Assembly (NCBI GenBank): GCA_001803205.1
Contig: MHBE01000027.1
Coordinates: forward strand, 1-35,375
Direction of reading: 5' to 3'
Origin: Lentisphaerae bacterium GWF2_38_69
GTDB taxonomy: Bacteria; Verrucomicrobiota; Lentisphaeria; Victivallales; GWF2-38-69
Length of the DNA stretch: 35,375 nt
The notes below the pieces were generated by a model. The model was not told the origin of the DNA and did no database searches. It saw only the letters and a list, made by a program, of their open reading frames with translations. A program made the position numbers and the translations under genes. Position 1 is the first letter of the stretch, and every line of letters starts with the position of its first letter. Below, in pieces: positions 14,953 through 23,536 of this stretch.

Positions 14953-16677
14953 ATGCCTGTAAATATTGAGATAAATAATATAAGCGTCAAAGTGCCTAAA
15001 TGTGATACGATTCTATCCGCAGCAAAGAAAGCGGGAATAAAGATCCCCACACTTTGCCATTTGGAAGGTTTGCTCCCGAGCGGTGCCTGCCGTATATGCG
15101 TGGTAGAACTTGAAGGTTCACTAAATTTAGTGCCTGCTTGTTCTACTGCAGTTCGAGATGGTATGAAGGTGAAAACGCATACAGCAAGGACTCTTGATGC
15201 AAGAAGAACAATTGTCGAACTTCTCCTTAACAATCATCCTGACGATTGCAATTATTGTTTGAAGAACAACTACTGCGAACTCCAAAAACTGGCATATGAA
15301 CTGAATGTAAGAACCAGAAGCGCTTCGCATTCGGTGAGACATATGAATTTGGATTGCTCAAGCCCCTCTTTGCTAAGAGATCCTAATAAATGCATTTTGT
15401 GCGGCCGATGCGTAAGAATATGCGAAGAAATTCAGGGAGTATCCGCGATCGATTTTATCAAGCGTGGAAGCAGTTCCCAGATATCTCCTGCTTTTGAAGA
15501 GGGAATGAACCTTTCAAGCTGTGTTTATTGTGGTCAATGCGTAAAGGCCTGCCCGACCGGCGCTCTTATCGAAAAAGACCATGTCCAGAGAGTTATCGAA
15601 GCTCTAAATAATCCAAAGGCTTATTTAGTTGTTCAGCACGCGCCTGCTGTTTCAGTAAGCCTGGCTGAAGATTTCGGTTTCAAGCCCGGAGTAGATGTTA
15701 ATGGTATTATGGTTGCAGCTCTTCGCAGAATTGGGTTCAAAAAAGTTTTTGACACTTCGTTTTCTGCAGACCTTACAATAATGGAGGAGGGCTCTGAACT
15801 AATTGACAGGATAAAGAATAATGGAGTATTGCCCATGATAACATCCTGTTCTCCTGGCTGGATTAAGTTCATAGAACAGTTTTATCCCGAATTACTGCCG
15901 CATGTCTCAAGCTGCAAGAGTCCACAGCAGATGCTGGGAGCTGTAATTAAAAGTTATTTTGCTGAAAAACAGGGATTAAAGCCGGAGCAGATTTTTTCTG
16001 TGTCGATAATGCCGTGCACTGCCAAGAAGTTTGAGTCAGACAGGACTGAAATGCAACGGGATTCTGTTCCTGACATCGATGCTGTTCTTACTACAAGAGA
16101 ACTAGGGCAGATAATAAAGATTTTTGGTATTGATATGAAATCGCTTAAGCCTGAGACAGCGGATACCCCGTTTGGCACGAGAAGCTCAGCAGGGAAGATT
16201 TTCGGAACTACAGGCGGAGTGATGGAAGCGGCTATCAGATCTGTTCATTTTCTTATAACAGGCAAAGAGATGGAAAATCCTGTCATCCCAGAGCTCAGGG
16301 GGCTTCAGCCAATCAAGAGAGCAAAAGTAAAAATAGGCGAGCTAGATGTAGGAGTTGGCGTGGCTCACGGTCTGGCAAATGCCCGTGTATTGCTTGACGA
16401 GTTAAAAGCTGGCAGCAGTGATATGCATTTTATTGAAATTATGACTTGTCCCGGAGGATGCATTAATGGCGGCGGCCAGCCTTATAGCCTTGATTTGGAA
16501 GCTGTTAAGGCAAGAATGAAGGCTCTCTATAAAATAGATGCTTCAGACAGTTTGAATAAATCGCATATGAATGAAGAAGTTGGAAGACTTTACAGAGAGT
16601 TTTTAGGTTCCCCTCTGGGAGAAAAGAGTCATGAACTTCTGCATACGCATTATCACAAGAGGGAAGTCCTCAAATAA
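14953..16677 (+). CDS. hydA: [FeFe]-hydrogenase catalytic subunit (HydA, M3-type)
   Basis: This 574-residue protein interconverts H2 with protons and electrons. Domains in order: a plant-type [2Fe-2S] ferredoxin (residues 1-75); the His-Cys [4Fe-4S] motif (HPDDC, CLKNNYC); two [4Fe-4S] sites (CILCGRCVRIC, CVYCGQCVKACP); the H-cluster domain; and a small-subunit-like tail. H-cluster ligands are C299 (TSCSPGW), C355 (MPCTAKKFE), C499 and C503 (CPGGCINGGGQP). The first motif is TSCSPGW, not TSCCPGW: Ser300 replaces the cysteine that relays protons in well-studied enzymes. GGAGGG precedes the ATG. It sits 24 bases after the flavoprotein gene. It is cytoplasmic; no signal peptide or Tat motif is seen. 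Confidence 0.93.
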   Translation: MPVNIEINNISVKVPKCDTILSAAKKAGIKIPTLCHLEGLLPSGACRICVVELEGSLNLVPACSTAVRDGMKVKTHTARTLDARRTIVELLLNNHPDDCNYCLKNNYCELQKLAYELNVRTRSASHSVRHMNLDCSSPSLLRDPNKCILCGRCVRICEEIQGVSAIDFIKRGSSSQISPAFEEGMNLSSCVYCGQCVKACPTGALIEKDHVQRVIEALNNPKAYLVVQHAPAVSVSLAEDFGFKPGVDVNGIMVAALRRIGFKKVFDTSFSADLTIMEEGSELIDRIKNNGVLPMITSCSPGWIKFIEQFYPELLPHVSSCKSPQQMLGAVIKSYFAEKQGLKPEQIFSVSIMPCTAKKFESDRTEMQRDSVPDIDAVLTTRELGQIIKIFGIDMKSLKPETADTPFGTRSSAGKIFGTTGGVMEAAIRSVHFLITGKEMENPVIPELRGLQPIKRAKVKIGELDVGVGVAHGLANARVLLDELKAGSSDMHFIEIMTCPGGCINGGGQPYSLDLEAVKARMKALYKIDASDSLNKSHMNEEVGRLYREFLGSPLGEKSHELLHTHYHKREVLK

Positions 16678-16692
16678 GATAACTTAAAAGAA

Positions 16693-18717
16693 ATGAAAGA
16701 CGGAAAAACCCTCATCAAGACTATTCCAGAGCGCTGTAAAATGTGCTATACATGCGTCAGGGATTGTCCTGCAAAGGCAATCAGGGTCAAGGCTGGACAG
16801 GCTGAGGTATTGCCTGAAAGATGTATCGGGTGCGGTAACTGCATAATCGTGTGTTCCCAAAAAGCCAAAGAGTATTACAGTTCAATAGATGAAACCCGTG
16901 AGATTTTAAAGACAAACTCCAAAAAGATAGCTATACTTGCTCCAAGCTTCCCCGCCAGTTTTAGTTATATTCATAGCGGCTATCTGATAGATTTGCTTAA
17001 GAAAATTGGATTTGATCATGTATGTGAGGTGGCTTTCGGAGCTGACCTTGTGGCATATGAATATAAGAAACTTGTTTCAGAAAACCCTGACAAATGTTTT
17101 ATTGCTACTACTTGCCCCGGGGTTGTTTCGTATGTGGAAAAATATTACCCCAGGCTTGTAAATGTCCTTGCTCCTATAGTTTCACCAATGATAGCTGCAG
17201 GAAGAGCGTTGAAAATACTTTACGGGATGGATTCAAAGATAGTTTTTATCGGACCGTGCTTTGCCAAGAAAGAAGAAGCTTTTCGCTGCAAAGGCAGAAC
17301 AAATGTCGATCCCATAGACGCTGTTCTTACTTTTATTGAATTGAAAGAGATGCTTGAAGATGTGAATTATGCCTTGAAGGATCTGGAAGATAGTGATTTC
17401 GATCCTCCGAAAGCAGGACTGGGAGCGCTTTTCCCTATAAGAGGAGGATTGCTTCAGGCCGCTGAACTTCAGGAAAATCTGATTGAATCCAAAATACAGA
17501 GCGCTGAAGGAAAAGATGATTTTATTCAGGCAATAAAAGAATTTGAAGTAGAATTTTACGGGGCTAATCTTCTTGAAATTCTTTGCTGCAAAGGCTGCAT
17601 TATGGGCGCCGGAATGGGAACTAAGGAACATTATTTTGCCAGAAAGACAGCTGTTAGCAACTATATCAAATCTCATACGAGAGTAGAAGAATCCAAGAAT
17701 AATTATGAATTGTACAAGACTCTTAAAAACAGAGGATTGGATTTGCATGTTAAATTCTCTTCAGCTAACTACAGATCGCCAGTTCCAGACAACGATATTT
17801 TGAGTTCAATTCTTGCCAGAATGGGAAAAAATAAGGAAGAGGACGAGCTAAACTGTGGAGCCTGCGGTTATAAGACATGCAGGGAGCATGCTGCGGCAAT
17901 TGCTTCGGGGCTGGCCGAAAATGAAATGTGCCTGCCAAATACGATTGAGCGTCTGAAGAAATCACTCAGCGAACTTCAGGATTCAAAAGGTGAGATTGCC
18001 AAAATACAGGAGGCGCTTTTCAACGCGGAAAAACTCGCGAGCATGGGGCAGCTTTCGGCCGGAATAGCTCATGAAATTAATAACCCGTTGGGAATCATAC
18101 TGCTTAATTCAAATGTACTGCTGGAGGAAATTGGAAACAGAGAAGAATACAAGCAGCTTAAAGAGGATCTCAAATTAATCGTTGAACAGGCTGAAAGATG
18201 CAAAAAAATCGTTTCAGGGCTGCTTAATTTCTCCAGAATAAATAAGATAGTCAGGATTCCTACTGACATTGAAGCTCTGATTAATGACTCTCTGCGTTCT
18301 GTAATGAAGCCTGAAAATATAAATATAAAAATCGATTGCTCCTTTATAAATCCAATGGCGGAAGTGGAAGGAGAGAAAATAATTCAGGTGCTTGTCAATC
18401 TGATTAAGAATTCTATAGATGCAATGCCTTCAGGAGGAGTAATAAATATTTCAGCATTTGACAAGGAAGAGGACTTCTTCATAATTGTGAAAGATAATGG
18501 CGTTGGTATAAGCGAGTCCAACATCAATCGCGTTTTTGAGCCTTTTTTTACTACAAAATCTATAGGAAAGGGAACAGGCCTTGGGCTTGCTGTCTCATAT
18601 GGTATAATCAAGATGCATAAAGGAAGTATTACTATAAAATCAAATGCAGATCCAGCCAAAGGCCCAACTGGTTCTGAAATCACAATTACTCTGGGCAGAA
18701 AAGTTGACACTTATTAA
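16693..18717 (+). CDS. H-cluster-like [FeFe]-hydrogenase domain fused to a histidine kinase (H2/redox sensor)
   Basis: This 674-residue chimera starts with two [4Fe-4S] motifs (CKMCYTCVRDCP; CIGCGNCIIVC), followed by a diverged [FeFe]-hydrogenase large-subunit domain (~75-320). The four H-cluster cysteines are kept: C141 in TTCPG, C189 in GPCFAKK, and C298 and C302 in CCKGC. The surrounding motifs differ strongly from the catalytic enzyme upstream. A Fes-type [4Fe-4S] domain (C388, C391, C396 and a later Cys) and a short coiled linker lead to a HisKA domain with phospho-acceptor H460 (GIAHEINNPLG). An HATPase domain follows (NSIDA, DNGVGIS, GKGTGLGL). Group C-type hydrogenases (HydS) are proposed H2 sensors, usually linked to PAS domains. 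This direct fusion suggests that H2 or redox state sets the kinase activity. It lies 15 bases after hydA. Confidence 0.88.
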   Translation: MKDGKTLIKTIPERCKMCYTCVRDCPAKAIRVKAGQAEVLPERCIGCGNCIIVCSQKAKEYYSSIDETREILKTNSKKIAILAPSFPASFSYIHSGYLIDLLKKIGFDHVCEVAFGADLVAYEYKKLVSENPDKCFIATTCPGVVSYVEKYYPRLVNVLAPIVSPMIAAGRALKILYGMDSKIVFIGPCFAKKEEAFRCKGRTNVDPIDAVLTFIELKEMLEDVNYALKDLEDSDFDPPKAGLGALFPIRGGLLQAAELQENLIESKIQSAEGKDDFIQAIKEFEVEFYGANLLEILCCKGCIMGAGMGTKEHYFARKTAVSNYIKSHTRVEESKNNYELYKTLKNRGLDLHVKFSSANYRSPVPDNDILSSILARMGKNKEEDELNCGACGYKTCREHAAAIASGLAENEMCLPNTIERLKKSLSELQDSKGEIAKIQEALFNAEKLASMGQLSAGIAHEINNPLGIILLNSNVLLEEIGNREEYKQLKEDLKLIVEQAERCKKIVSGLLNFSRINKIVRIPTDIEALINDSLRSVMKPENINIKIDCSFINPMAEVEGEKIIQVLVNLIKNSIDAMPSGGVINISAFDKEEDFFIIVKDNGVGISESNINRVFEPFFTTKSIGKGTGLGLAVSYGIIKMHKGSITIKSNADPAKGPTGSEITITLGRKVDTY

Positions 18718-18728
18718 GAGGAAAAATT

Positions 18729-19139
18729 ATGACCAGCGAAGTAAAATCATACACCGGAAAAACAGCCATAATCATAGATGACGATATAGATTATCTTGAG
18801 ATTCTAAGAATTTATCTAGAGAATTATGGCTTTAGTGTTGTTACTGCCGGCTCCTTTGAAGAGGGGATGAGGCTGCTTGATGAAGTTGTTTATGATTTGG
18901 CTGTTTTCGACCTTATGATGGAAAACGCCGACAGCGGTTTTGTCCTTAGTTATAACTCCAAGAAGAAATATCCTACTATCCCCGTTCTTATACTTACAAA
19001 TGTAGCGAATGAAACAGGTATTAGATTTGACAATCTGTCAGACGAAAAAAAAGCCTGGATAAAGGCAGATGGAGTTCTTAACAAAGGTATCAGAATGGAA
19101 CAGCTGAAAAAAGAGATAGATAGAGTTTTTGCTAAATAA
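18729..19139 (+). CDS. Stand-alone response-regulator receiver domain
   Basis: This 136-residue protein is a receiver domain and nothing else. It has the acidic triad start IIDDD, the phospho-acceptor D61 (FDLMM), a Thr in LILTN and a Lys-containing loop near residue 119 (LNKGI). There is no output domain, so it acts by protein contact or as a phosphorelay shuttle, as Spo0F and CheY do. GAGGAAAAATT precedes the ATG. The hydrogenase-domain kinase 11 bases upstream is the obvious phosphate donor, and the receiver-kinase hybrid downstream is a possible recipient. Partner assignment is inference from gene order. Confidence 0.88.
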   Translation: MTSEVKSYTGKTAIIIDDDIDYLEILRIYLENYGFSVVTAGSFEEGMRLLDEVVYDLAVFDLMMENADSGFVLSYNSKKKYPTIPVLILTNVANETGIRFDNLSDEKKAWIKADGVLNKGIRMEQLKKEIDRVFAK

Positions 19140-19143
19140 ATCT

Positions 19144-20265
19144 ATGCAGAAACTAAACTTGCTCATAATCGACGATGAACAGGGCTTGAGATATGGAATT
19201 GTCAGGACTCTCCGAGATTTTTCATTTAAGCCTGATGAATACGATGACGAGGTTTCATTTCAGATAAGCGAGGCTGGAACTGGTCAGGAAGCTCTAGCGA
19301 TTATGGATAAGCAGGAGTTGGATATTGCGCTTGTTGACTATAAGCTTCCTGATATTAACGGCGTCGAACTTCTTAATATTATCAGAGAAAAAAAATATAA
19401 TCTGCTGTCGGTATTTATCACAGCCTATGCTTCGCTGGATGTAGCAGTTTGCGCTACGAGAAATGGAGCTTATGATTTTCTTGCTAAGCCGTTTTCTCCA
19501 GATGAGCTTAAGAATGTTATCAGAAAAGCATCATCAAGAATTATCCTTCAGAAGAAAGCTAAAAAACTTGAAGAAGAGAAGAAATTAATCCGTTTTGAAT
19601 TTCTTTCTGTTCTGTCTCATGAATTAAAAGCTCCTCTCAATGCTATAGAAAGTTATCTGAGGATAATAGAATCGCGGATCTCCGGAGAGGATATAGCATC
19701 TTACGAAAAGATGATTAAGCGTTCTCTGGAAAGAGTTGAAGGAATGAAAAAGCTCATTTTTGATCTTCTCGACCTGACAAGAATTGAATCAGGACAGAAA
19801 AAGAGAATGATATCTCCTGTCAATCTTCAGGAGGCTGCATCTAAATCAATTGAAACTTACCAGTCGATGGCTTCAGATAAAGGCATCCATGTCGTCCTGA
19901 AATCTGAAAAGGAAATCCTAATCAATGCAGATGCCGGAGAAATGGAAATACTCTTCAATAATCTTATTTCCAATGCTATAAAATATAATAAAGACTATGG
20001 AGATGTCGTTATCTCTCTTTCAAAAGAAAACGATGCTGTAAAGATAACTGTTGAGGATACGGGCATTGGGTTCAAGGATGAGGAAAAATCAAAAATTTTC
20101 AAGGAGTTTGTCAGATGCAGAAATGAGTTGACCCAGGGAATAGAGGGCAGCGGTCTTGGGCTTTCTATTTTGAGTAAACTGGTTAAACTCTATGACGGTT
20201 CTATTAACCTTGAAAGCCAATTTGGAAAAGGTTCTAAATTTTTAATAACGCTCAGGAAGATTTAA
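19144..20265 (+). CDS. Receiver-histidine kinase hybrid protein
   Basis: This 373-residue soluble protein has an N-terminal receiver (IIDDE; phospho-acceptor Asp in LVDYKLPD; KPFSPDE). The receiver carries an unusual acidic insertion between helix 1 and strand 2 (KPDEYDDE). A coiled linker, a HisKA domain with H159 (SVLSHELKAPLNAI) and an HATPase follow (NAIKYN, EDTGIGF, GSGLGL). No membrane segment or DNA-binding domain is present. The ATG at 19144 is preferred over a TTG at 19129 that would overlap the preceding gene. Receiver-first kinases typically take phosphate from another kinase and pass a signal on, so it may be the second stage of the relay begun by the hydrogenase-domain kinase. 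Confidence 0.88.
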   Translation: MQKLNLLIIDDEQGLRYGIVRTLRDFSFKPDEYDDEVSFQISEAGTGQEALAIMDKQELDIALVDYKLPDINGVELLNIIREKKYNLLSVFITAYASLDVAVCATRNGAYDFLAKPFSPDELKNVIRKASSRIILQKKAKKLEEEKKLIRFEFLSVLSHELKAPLNAIESYLRIIESRISGEDIASYEKMIKRSLERVEGMKKLIFDLLDLTRIESGQKKRMISPVNLQEAASKSIETYQSMASDKGIHVVLKSEKEILINADAGEMEILFNNLISNAIKYNKDYGDVVISLSKENDAVKITVEDTGIGFKDEEKSKIFKEFVRCRNELTQGIEGSGLGLSILSKLVKLYDGSINLESQFGKGSKFLITLRKI

Positions 20266-20267
20266 TT

Positions 20268-21674
20268 ATGGAAAAGTATTCCAGAGGGCATTCTGACTTT
20301 ATAAACGATGCTGATCTTGATGCATTGATCTTAAAAACCAAGGAAGACAAATTAAGAATCAGAGATGTACTTTCCAAGAGTATGTCGAAAGTTGCTTTGT
20401 CGGCAGAAGAATGCGCCGCTCTGATAGCCGCTGAAGATGAAGATACTGTAGAAGAGATAAAAGAGGCAGCGAGAAAGCTCAAGAAGGAAGTTTATGGAAA
20501 TAGAATTGTTATTTTCGCCCCTCTCTATATAGGCAATCACTGTATAAATGACTGCGAGTACTGTGCTTTCAGGAAAAGTCTGAGAACTACTGTAAGAAAA
20601 ACTCTTACAGAAAATGAACTTGTTTCCGAAGTGAAGGCTCTTGAGAATGTAGGACATAAAAGACTGATACTTGTTTTTGGGGAACACCCTGATTATTCAC
20701 CTGGCTTTATTGCCGATACAGTAAGAAAAGTCTATTCGGTTAAATCAGGGCACGGGGAAATCCGCCGTGTTAACATCAATGCAGCTCCCATGGATGTTGA
20801 AGGATTCCGTATCGTTAAGGATTCAGGTATAGGAACCTATCAGATATTTCAGGAGACATATCACCACAAGACTTATGAAAAGATGCACCCGAAAAATACC
20901 TGCAAAGGAGATTATCTTTACAGACAGGATGGTTTAAGCAGAGCTTTTGAAGCCGGTTGCGATGATATGGGAATAGGGGCGCTCTTCGGGCTTTATGACT
21001 GGAGGTTTGAGGCTATTGCTCTGGTCAAACACTCTCTCTACCTTCAGGAAAGATATGGTGTTGGCCCTCACACAATTAGTTTTCCAAGAATCAGGCCGGC
21101 TCATGGAGTTGAACTGGATAGCAGATATTTCGTCAGCGATAAGGATTTTGTTAAACTCATTGCAATTCTGAGGCTGAGCGTTCCATATACAGGTATGATT
21201 TTGACTGCAAGAGAAAGCGCAAAGATAAGAAATGAAGCTTTGGGGTTTGGAGTTTCTCAGATTGACGCAGGTTCCTGTATCGAACTTGGGGGCTATGCCA
21301 AGGGGAAAGAAAAAAATGAAGGAAACAAAGAGCAGTTCTCTTTAAGCGATACGCGTTCGATGGAAGAAATTGTAAATGAATTAATACAAACAGGGTATCT
21401 GCCAAGTTTCTGCACTTCCTGTTACAGGTTGGGAAGAACAGGCAAAGTCTTCATGGAATATGCTATACCAGGCTTTATAGGAGATTTTTGCACTCCAAAT
21501 GCTCTGCTTACATTAAAAGAATATCTTCTGGATTATGCTTCAGAGGAAACTAAAGGCAAAGGTCTTGATCTGATAAACAACGAAATGCAGAAAATCAGCG
21601 ATCTTTCCAGAAGGAAAATTGTAAATGAAAAGCTCAAAGCCCTTGATGACGACCAAAGAGATATGCTCTTTTAG
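20268..21674 (+). CDS. hydG: [FeFe]-hydrogenase H-cluster maturase HydG (radical SAM tyrosine lyase)
   Basis: HydG cleaves tyrosine to deliver the CO and CN ligands of the H-cluster as an Fe(CO)2(CN)-cysteine unit. The 468-residue length is typical. The SAM [4Fe-4S] motif CINDCEYC (C92, C96, C99) follows IFAPLYIGNH. The C-terminal CTSCYRLGRTG (C382, C385) and GDFCTPNA provide the auxiliary cluster ligands that separate HydG from the related ThiH. It begins two bases after the hybrid kinase gene and ends the cluster. The other maturases, HydE and HydF, are not in this window and must be encoded elsewhere if the enzyme is active. Confidence 0.95.
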   Translation: MEKYSRGHSDFINDADLDALILKTKEDKLRIRDVLSKSMSKVALSAEECAALIAAEDEDTVEEIKEAARKLKKEVYGNRIVIFAPLYIGNHCINDCEYCAFRKSLRTTVRKTLTENELVSEVKALENVGHKRLILVFGEHPDYSPGFIADTVRKVYSVKSGHGEIRRVNINAAPMDVEGFRIVKDSGIGTYQIFQETYHHKTYEKMHPKNTCKGDYLYRQDGLSRAFEAGCDDMGIGALFGLYDWRFEAIALVKHSLYLQERYGVGPHTISFPRIRPAHGVELDSRYFVSDKDFVKLIAILRLSVPYTGMILTARESAKIRNEALGFGVSQIDAGSCIELGGYAKGKEKNEGNKEQFSLSDTRSMEEIVNELIQTGYLPSFCTSCYRLGRTGKVFMEYAIPGFIGDFCTPNALLTLKEYLLDYASEETKGKGLDLINNEMQKISDLSRRKIVNEKLKALDDDQRDMLF

Positions 21675-21706
21675 TCTGTCATGGGGTATATGAGGAAATA
21701 AAAAAA

Positions 21707-21782
<76 letters not shown>

Positions 21783-21943
21783 ACCCGGGATAGTAATTAA
21801 CGCTGTCAAGGCTATTAATAAATAACCCGTTCCTGATACTTCAAGGCAGTAAAAAGAAAATATTTGAATTTCTCTGGATACAAGAGATTTCTTCTATTAC
21901 GGAAGATAATATTTAATTCACCTAAAAAATCTGATACAATTTG

Positions 21944-21973
21944 CTTATGATAAAAGCAGATAACTATCATAAG
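21944..21973 (+). promoter_or_regulatory. Inverted repeat before the adenosyltransferase gene
   Basis: CTTATGATA (21944-21952) and TATCATAAG (21965-21973) form a perfect 9-bp inverted repeat with a 12-base spacer. They lie just after a possible -10 box TACAAT (21935-21940). The right arm runs into the AGAGG ribosome-binding site of the 21985 gene. It may be a repressor operator or a translation-controlling hairpin. It is not a cobalamin riboswitch, because it is far too short and lacks the conserved boxes. Confidence 0.45.
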
Positions 21974-21984
21974 AGGATTAGTAA

Positions 21985-22512
21985 ATGGATAATAAAGGTC
22001 TGATAATTATTCTAACAGGCGATGGCAAAGGAAAGTCGTCTTCCGCGTTCGGGATGATGAATAGAGCTCTGGGGTGGGAGAAAAAAGTTCTTCTGGTTCA
22101 ATTCCTTAAAGGTTTATGGGAGAGTGGGGAAGGCCGTTTTTTTGAAAGCTTGAAGAGCGATAAACTACATATCATCAGAGCAGAATGCCCATTTACCTGG
22201 AAAAGCAAAGACAAGGATAAAGACGCTCTGATATGCCGTAATATCTGGGAGCAATCTTTGAATATGATACGCGAGAATAATTACGATCTAGTCGTATTTG
22301 ATGAACTTATGATTACGCTGCAGCAGAATTTCCTCAACCTTAATGATGTTATTGAATTTCTGAAGGACAGGGCATTTTCACTTGATGTTATAATGACTGG
22401 AAGAAATGCTCCGGAAGAACTAATAGATATTGCCGATACTGTTTCTGAAGTACGGGTAATAAAACATGCCTTTGACAAAAGGGTATTAGCTAAAAAGGGG
22501 ATAGATTTTTAG
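21985..22512 (+). CDS. cobO: Corrinoid adenosyltransferase (BtuR/CobO family)
   Basis: This ATP:cob(I)alamin / cob(I)yrinate adenosyltransferase makes the adenosyl form of the cofactor. The 175-residue protein has the family P-loop variant TGDGKGKSS at residues 10-18, then ALGW and VQFLKG, the VFDEL Walker B-like segment and TGRNAP, all in the expected order. It is the first gene of a pair with murB (one-base gap). No other cobamide genes are nearby, so de novo synthesis and salvage cannot be told apart. Confidence 0.92.
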   Translation: MDNKGLIIILTGDGKGKSSSAFGMMNRALGWEKKVLLVQFLKGLWESGEGRFFESLKSDKLHIIRAECPFTWKSKDKDKDALICRNIWEQSLNMIRENNYDLVVFDELMITLQQNFLNLNDVIEFLKDRAFSLDVIMTGRNAPEELIDIADTVSEVRVIKHAFDKRVLAKKGIDF

Positions 22513-22513
22513 A

Positions 22514-23533
22514 ATGAGCCGCTTAGAACTCAAAGAATTCATATCTCTTAGAGAATACAATACATTCAGAATTGAGTCTAAAGGGCGTTATTATCTTGAG
22601 CTTAAAAATAAAAATGAGCTTAAGGAAGCATATAATTTTATTAAATATCATGATCTAAATTATTTTGTGCTAGGAGGAGGAAGCAATATCCTGCTGCCGG
22701 AGCTTTTCAATGGTCTGGTAATTCATAACCAGATAAAAGGAATAAATGTCACGGCCGAGACAAGCGAATATATTTATATTAGAGCAGGGGCAGGGTTAAA
22801 ATGGGATGATTTTATCAGCGAATGCCTTGAGTTGGGATATTATGGATTGGAAAATTTAAGCTATATACCAGGGACTGTCGGAGCTTCGCCTGTTCAGAAT
22901 ATAAGCGCTTATGGAGTAGAGGTAAAAGAATTCATTGACTCTGTGGAGCTCTTTGATATGTCTTTAGCTAGAGAGGTTTTTTTTAAAGAAAGGGAGTGCT
23001 ATTTTTCGTACAGGAATAGTGTTTTTAAAAGTAATCCAAACCTGATTGTTACTGCTGTTAATTTCAAGCTTAATAAGAGGCCTAAACTAAACCTTACTTA
23101 TCGTGATGTCGCTGAACACTTAAAAAAAAGTAAAACAGCGACTTTTACGCCTAAAGACCTTAGAGACCTCATTGTAAATATAAGGAAAAACAAGCTTCCT
23201 GATCCTGAACTAATCCCAAATGCCGGGAGTTTTTTCCATAATCCTATTGTTGACAAAAAAGTAGCGGACAGTTTATTAAAAGATTATGACATTCCGACAT
23301 TTAATTCAGATCACGGAAAAGTCAAATTATCAGCCGGATGGCTTATTGAAAACGCAGGGCTTAAAGGTTTCAGACTCAATAATGTAGGAGTTTATGATAA
23401 GCATGCGCTTGTTCTAGTTAACTATGCAGGAGCTACCCAAAAGGAAATACTTGATTTCAGCAGGCTGGTCAAGGACAAAGTTTATGAAAAGTACAAGGTA
23501 AGGCTCAGTATCGAGCCTATTATAATAACCTGA
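22514..23533 (+). CDS. murB: UDP-N-acetylenolpyruvoylglucosamine reductase
   Basis: MurB reduces the enolpyruvyl group to give UDP-N-acetylmuramic acid in peptidoglycan synthesis, using FAD and NADPH. The 339-residue protein belongs to the longer E. coli-like type I class. Visible features are NTF near the start, the FAD-binding LGGGSNIL (~residues 54-61), IPGTVGASPVQNISAYG, the type I signature YRNS, the catalytic Ser in NAGSFFHNP, and a final SIEP carrying the catalytic Glu. It starts immediately after the adenosyltransferase stop and is not in a division/cell-wall cluster. A structured repeat starts four bases after its stop. Confidence 0.95.
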   Translation: MSRLELKEFISLREYNTFRIESKGRYYLELKNKNELKEAYNFIKYHDLNYFVLGGGSNILLPELFNGLVIHNQIKGINVTAETSEYIYIRAGAGLKWDDFISECLELGYYGLENLSYIPGTVGASPVQNISAYGVEVKEFIDSVELFDMSLAREVFFKERECYFSYRNSVFKSNPNLIVTAVNFKLNKRPKLNLTYRDVAEHLKKSKTATFTPKDLRDLIVNIRKNKLPDPELIPNAGSFFHNPIVDKKVADSLLKDYDIPTFNSDHGKVKLSAGWLIENAGLKGFRLNNVGVYDKHALVLVNYAGATQKEILDFSRLVKDKVYEKYKVRLSIEPIIIT

Positions 23534-23536
23534 TAA

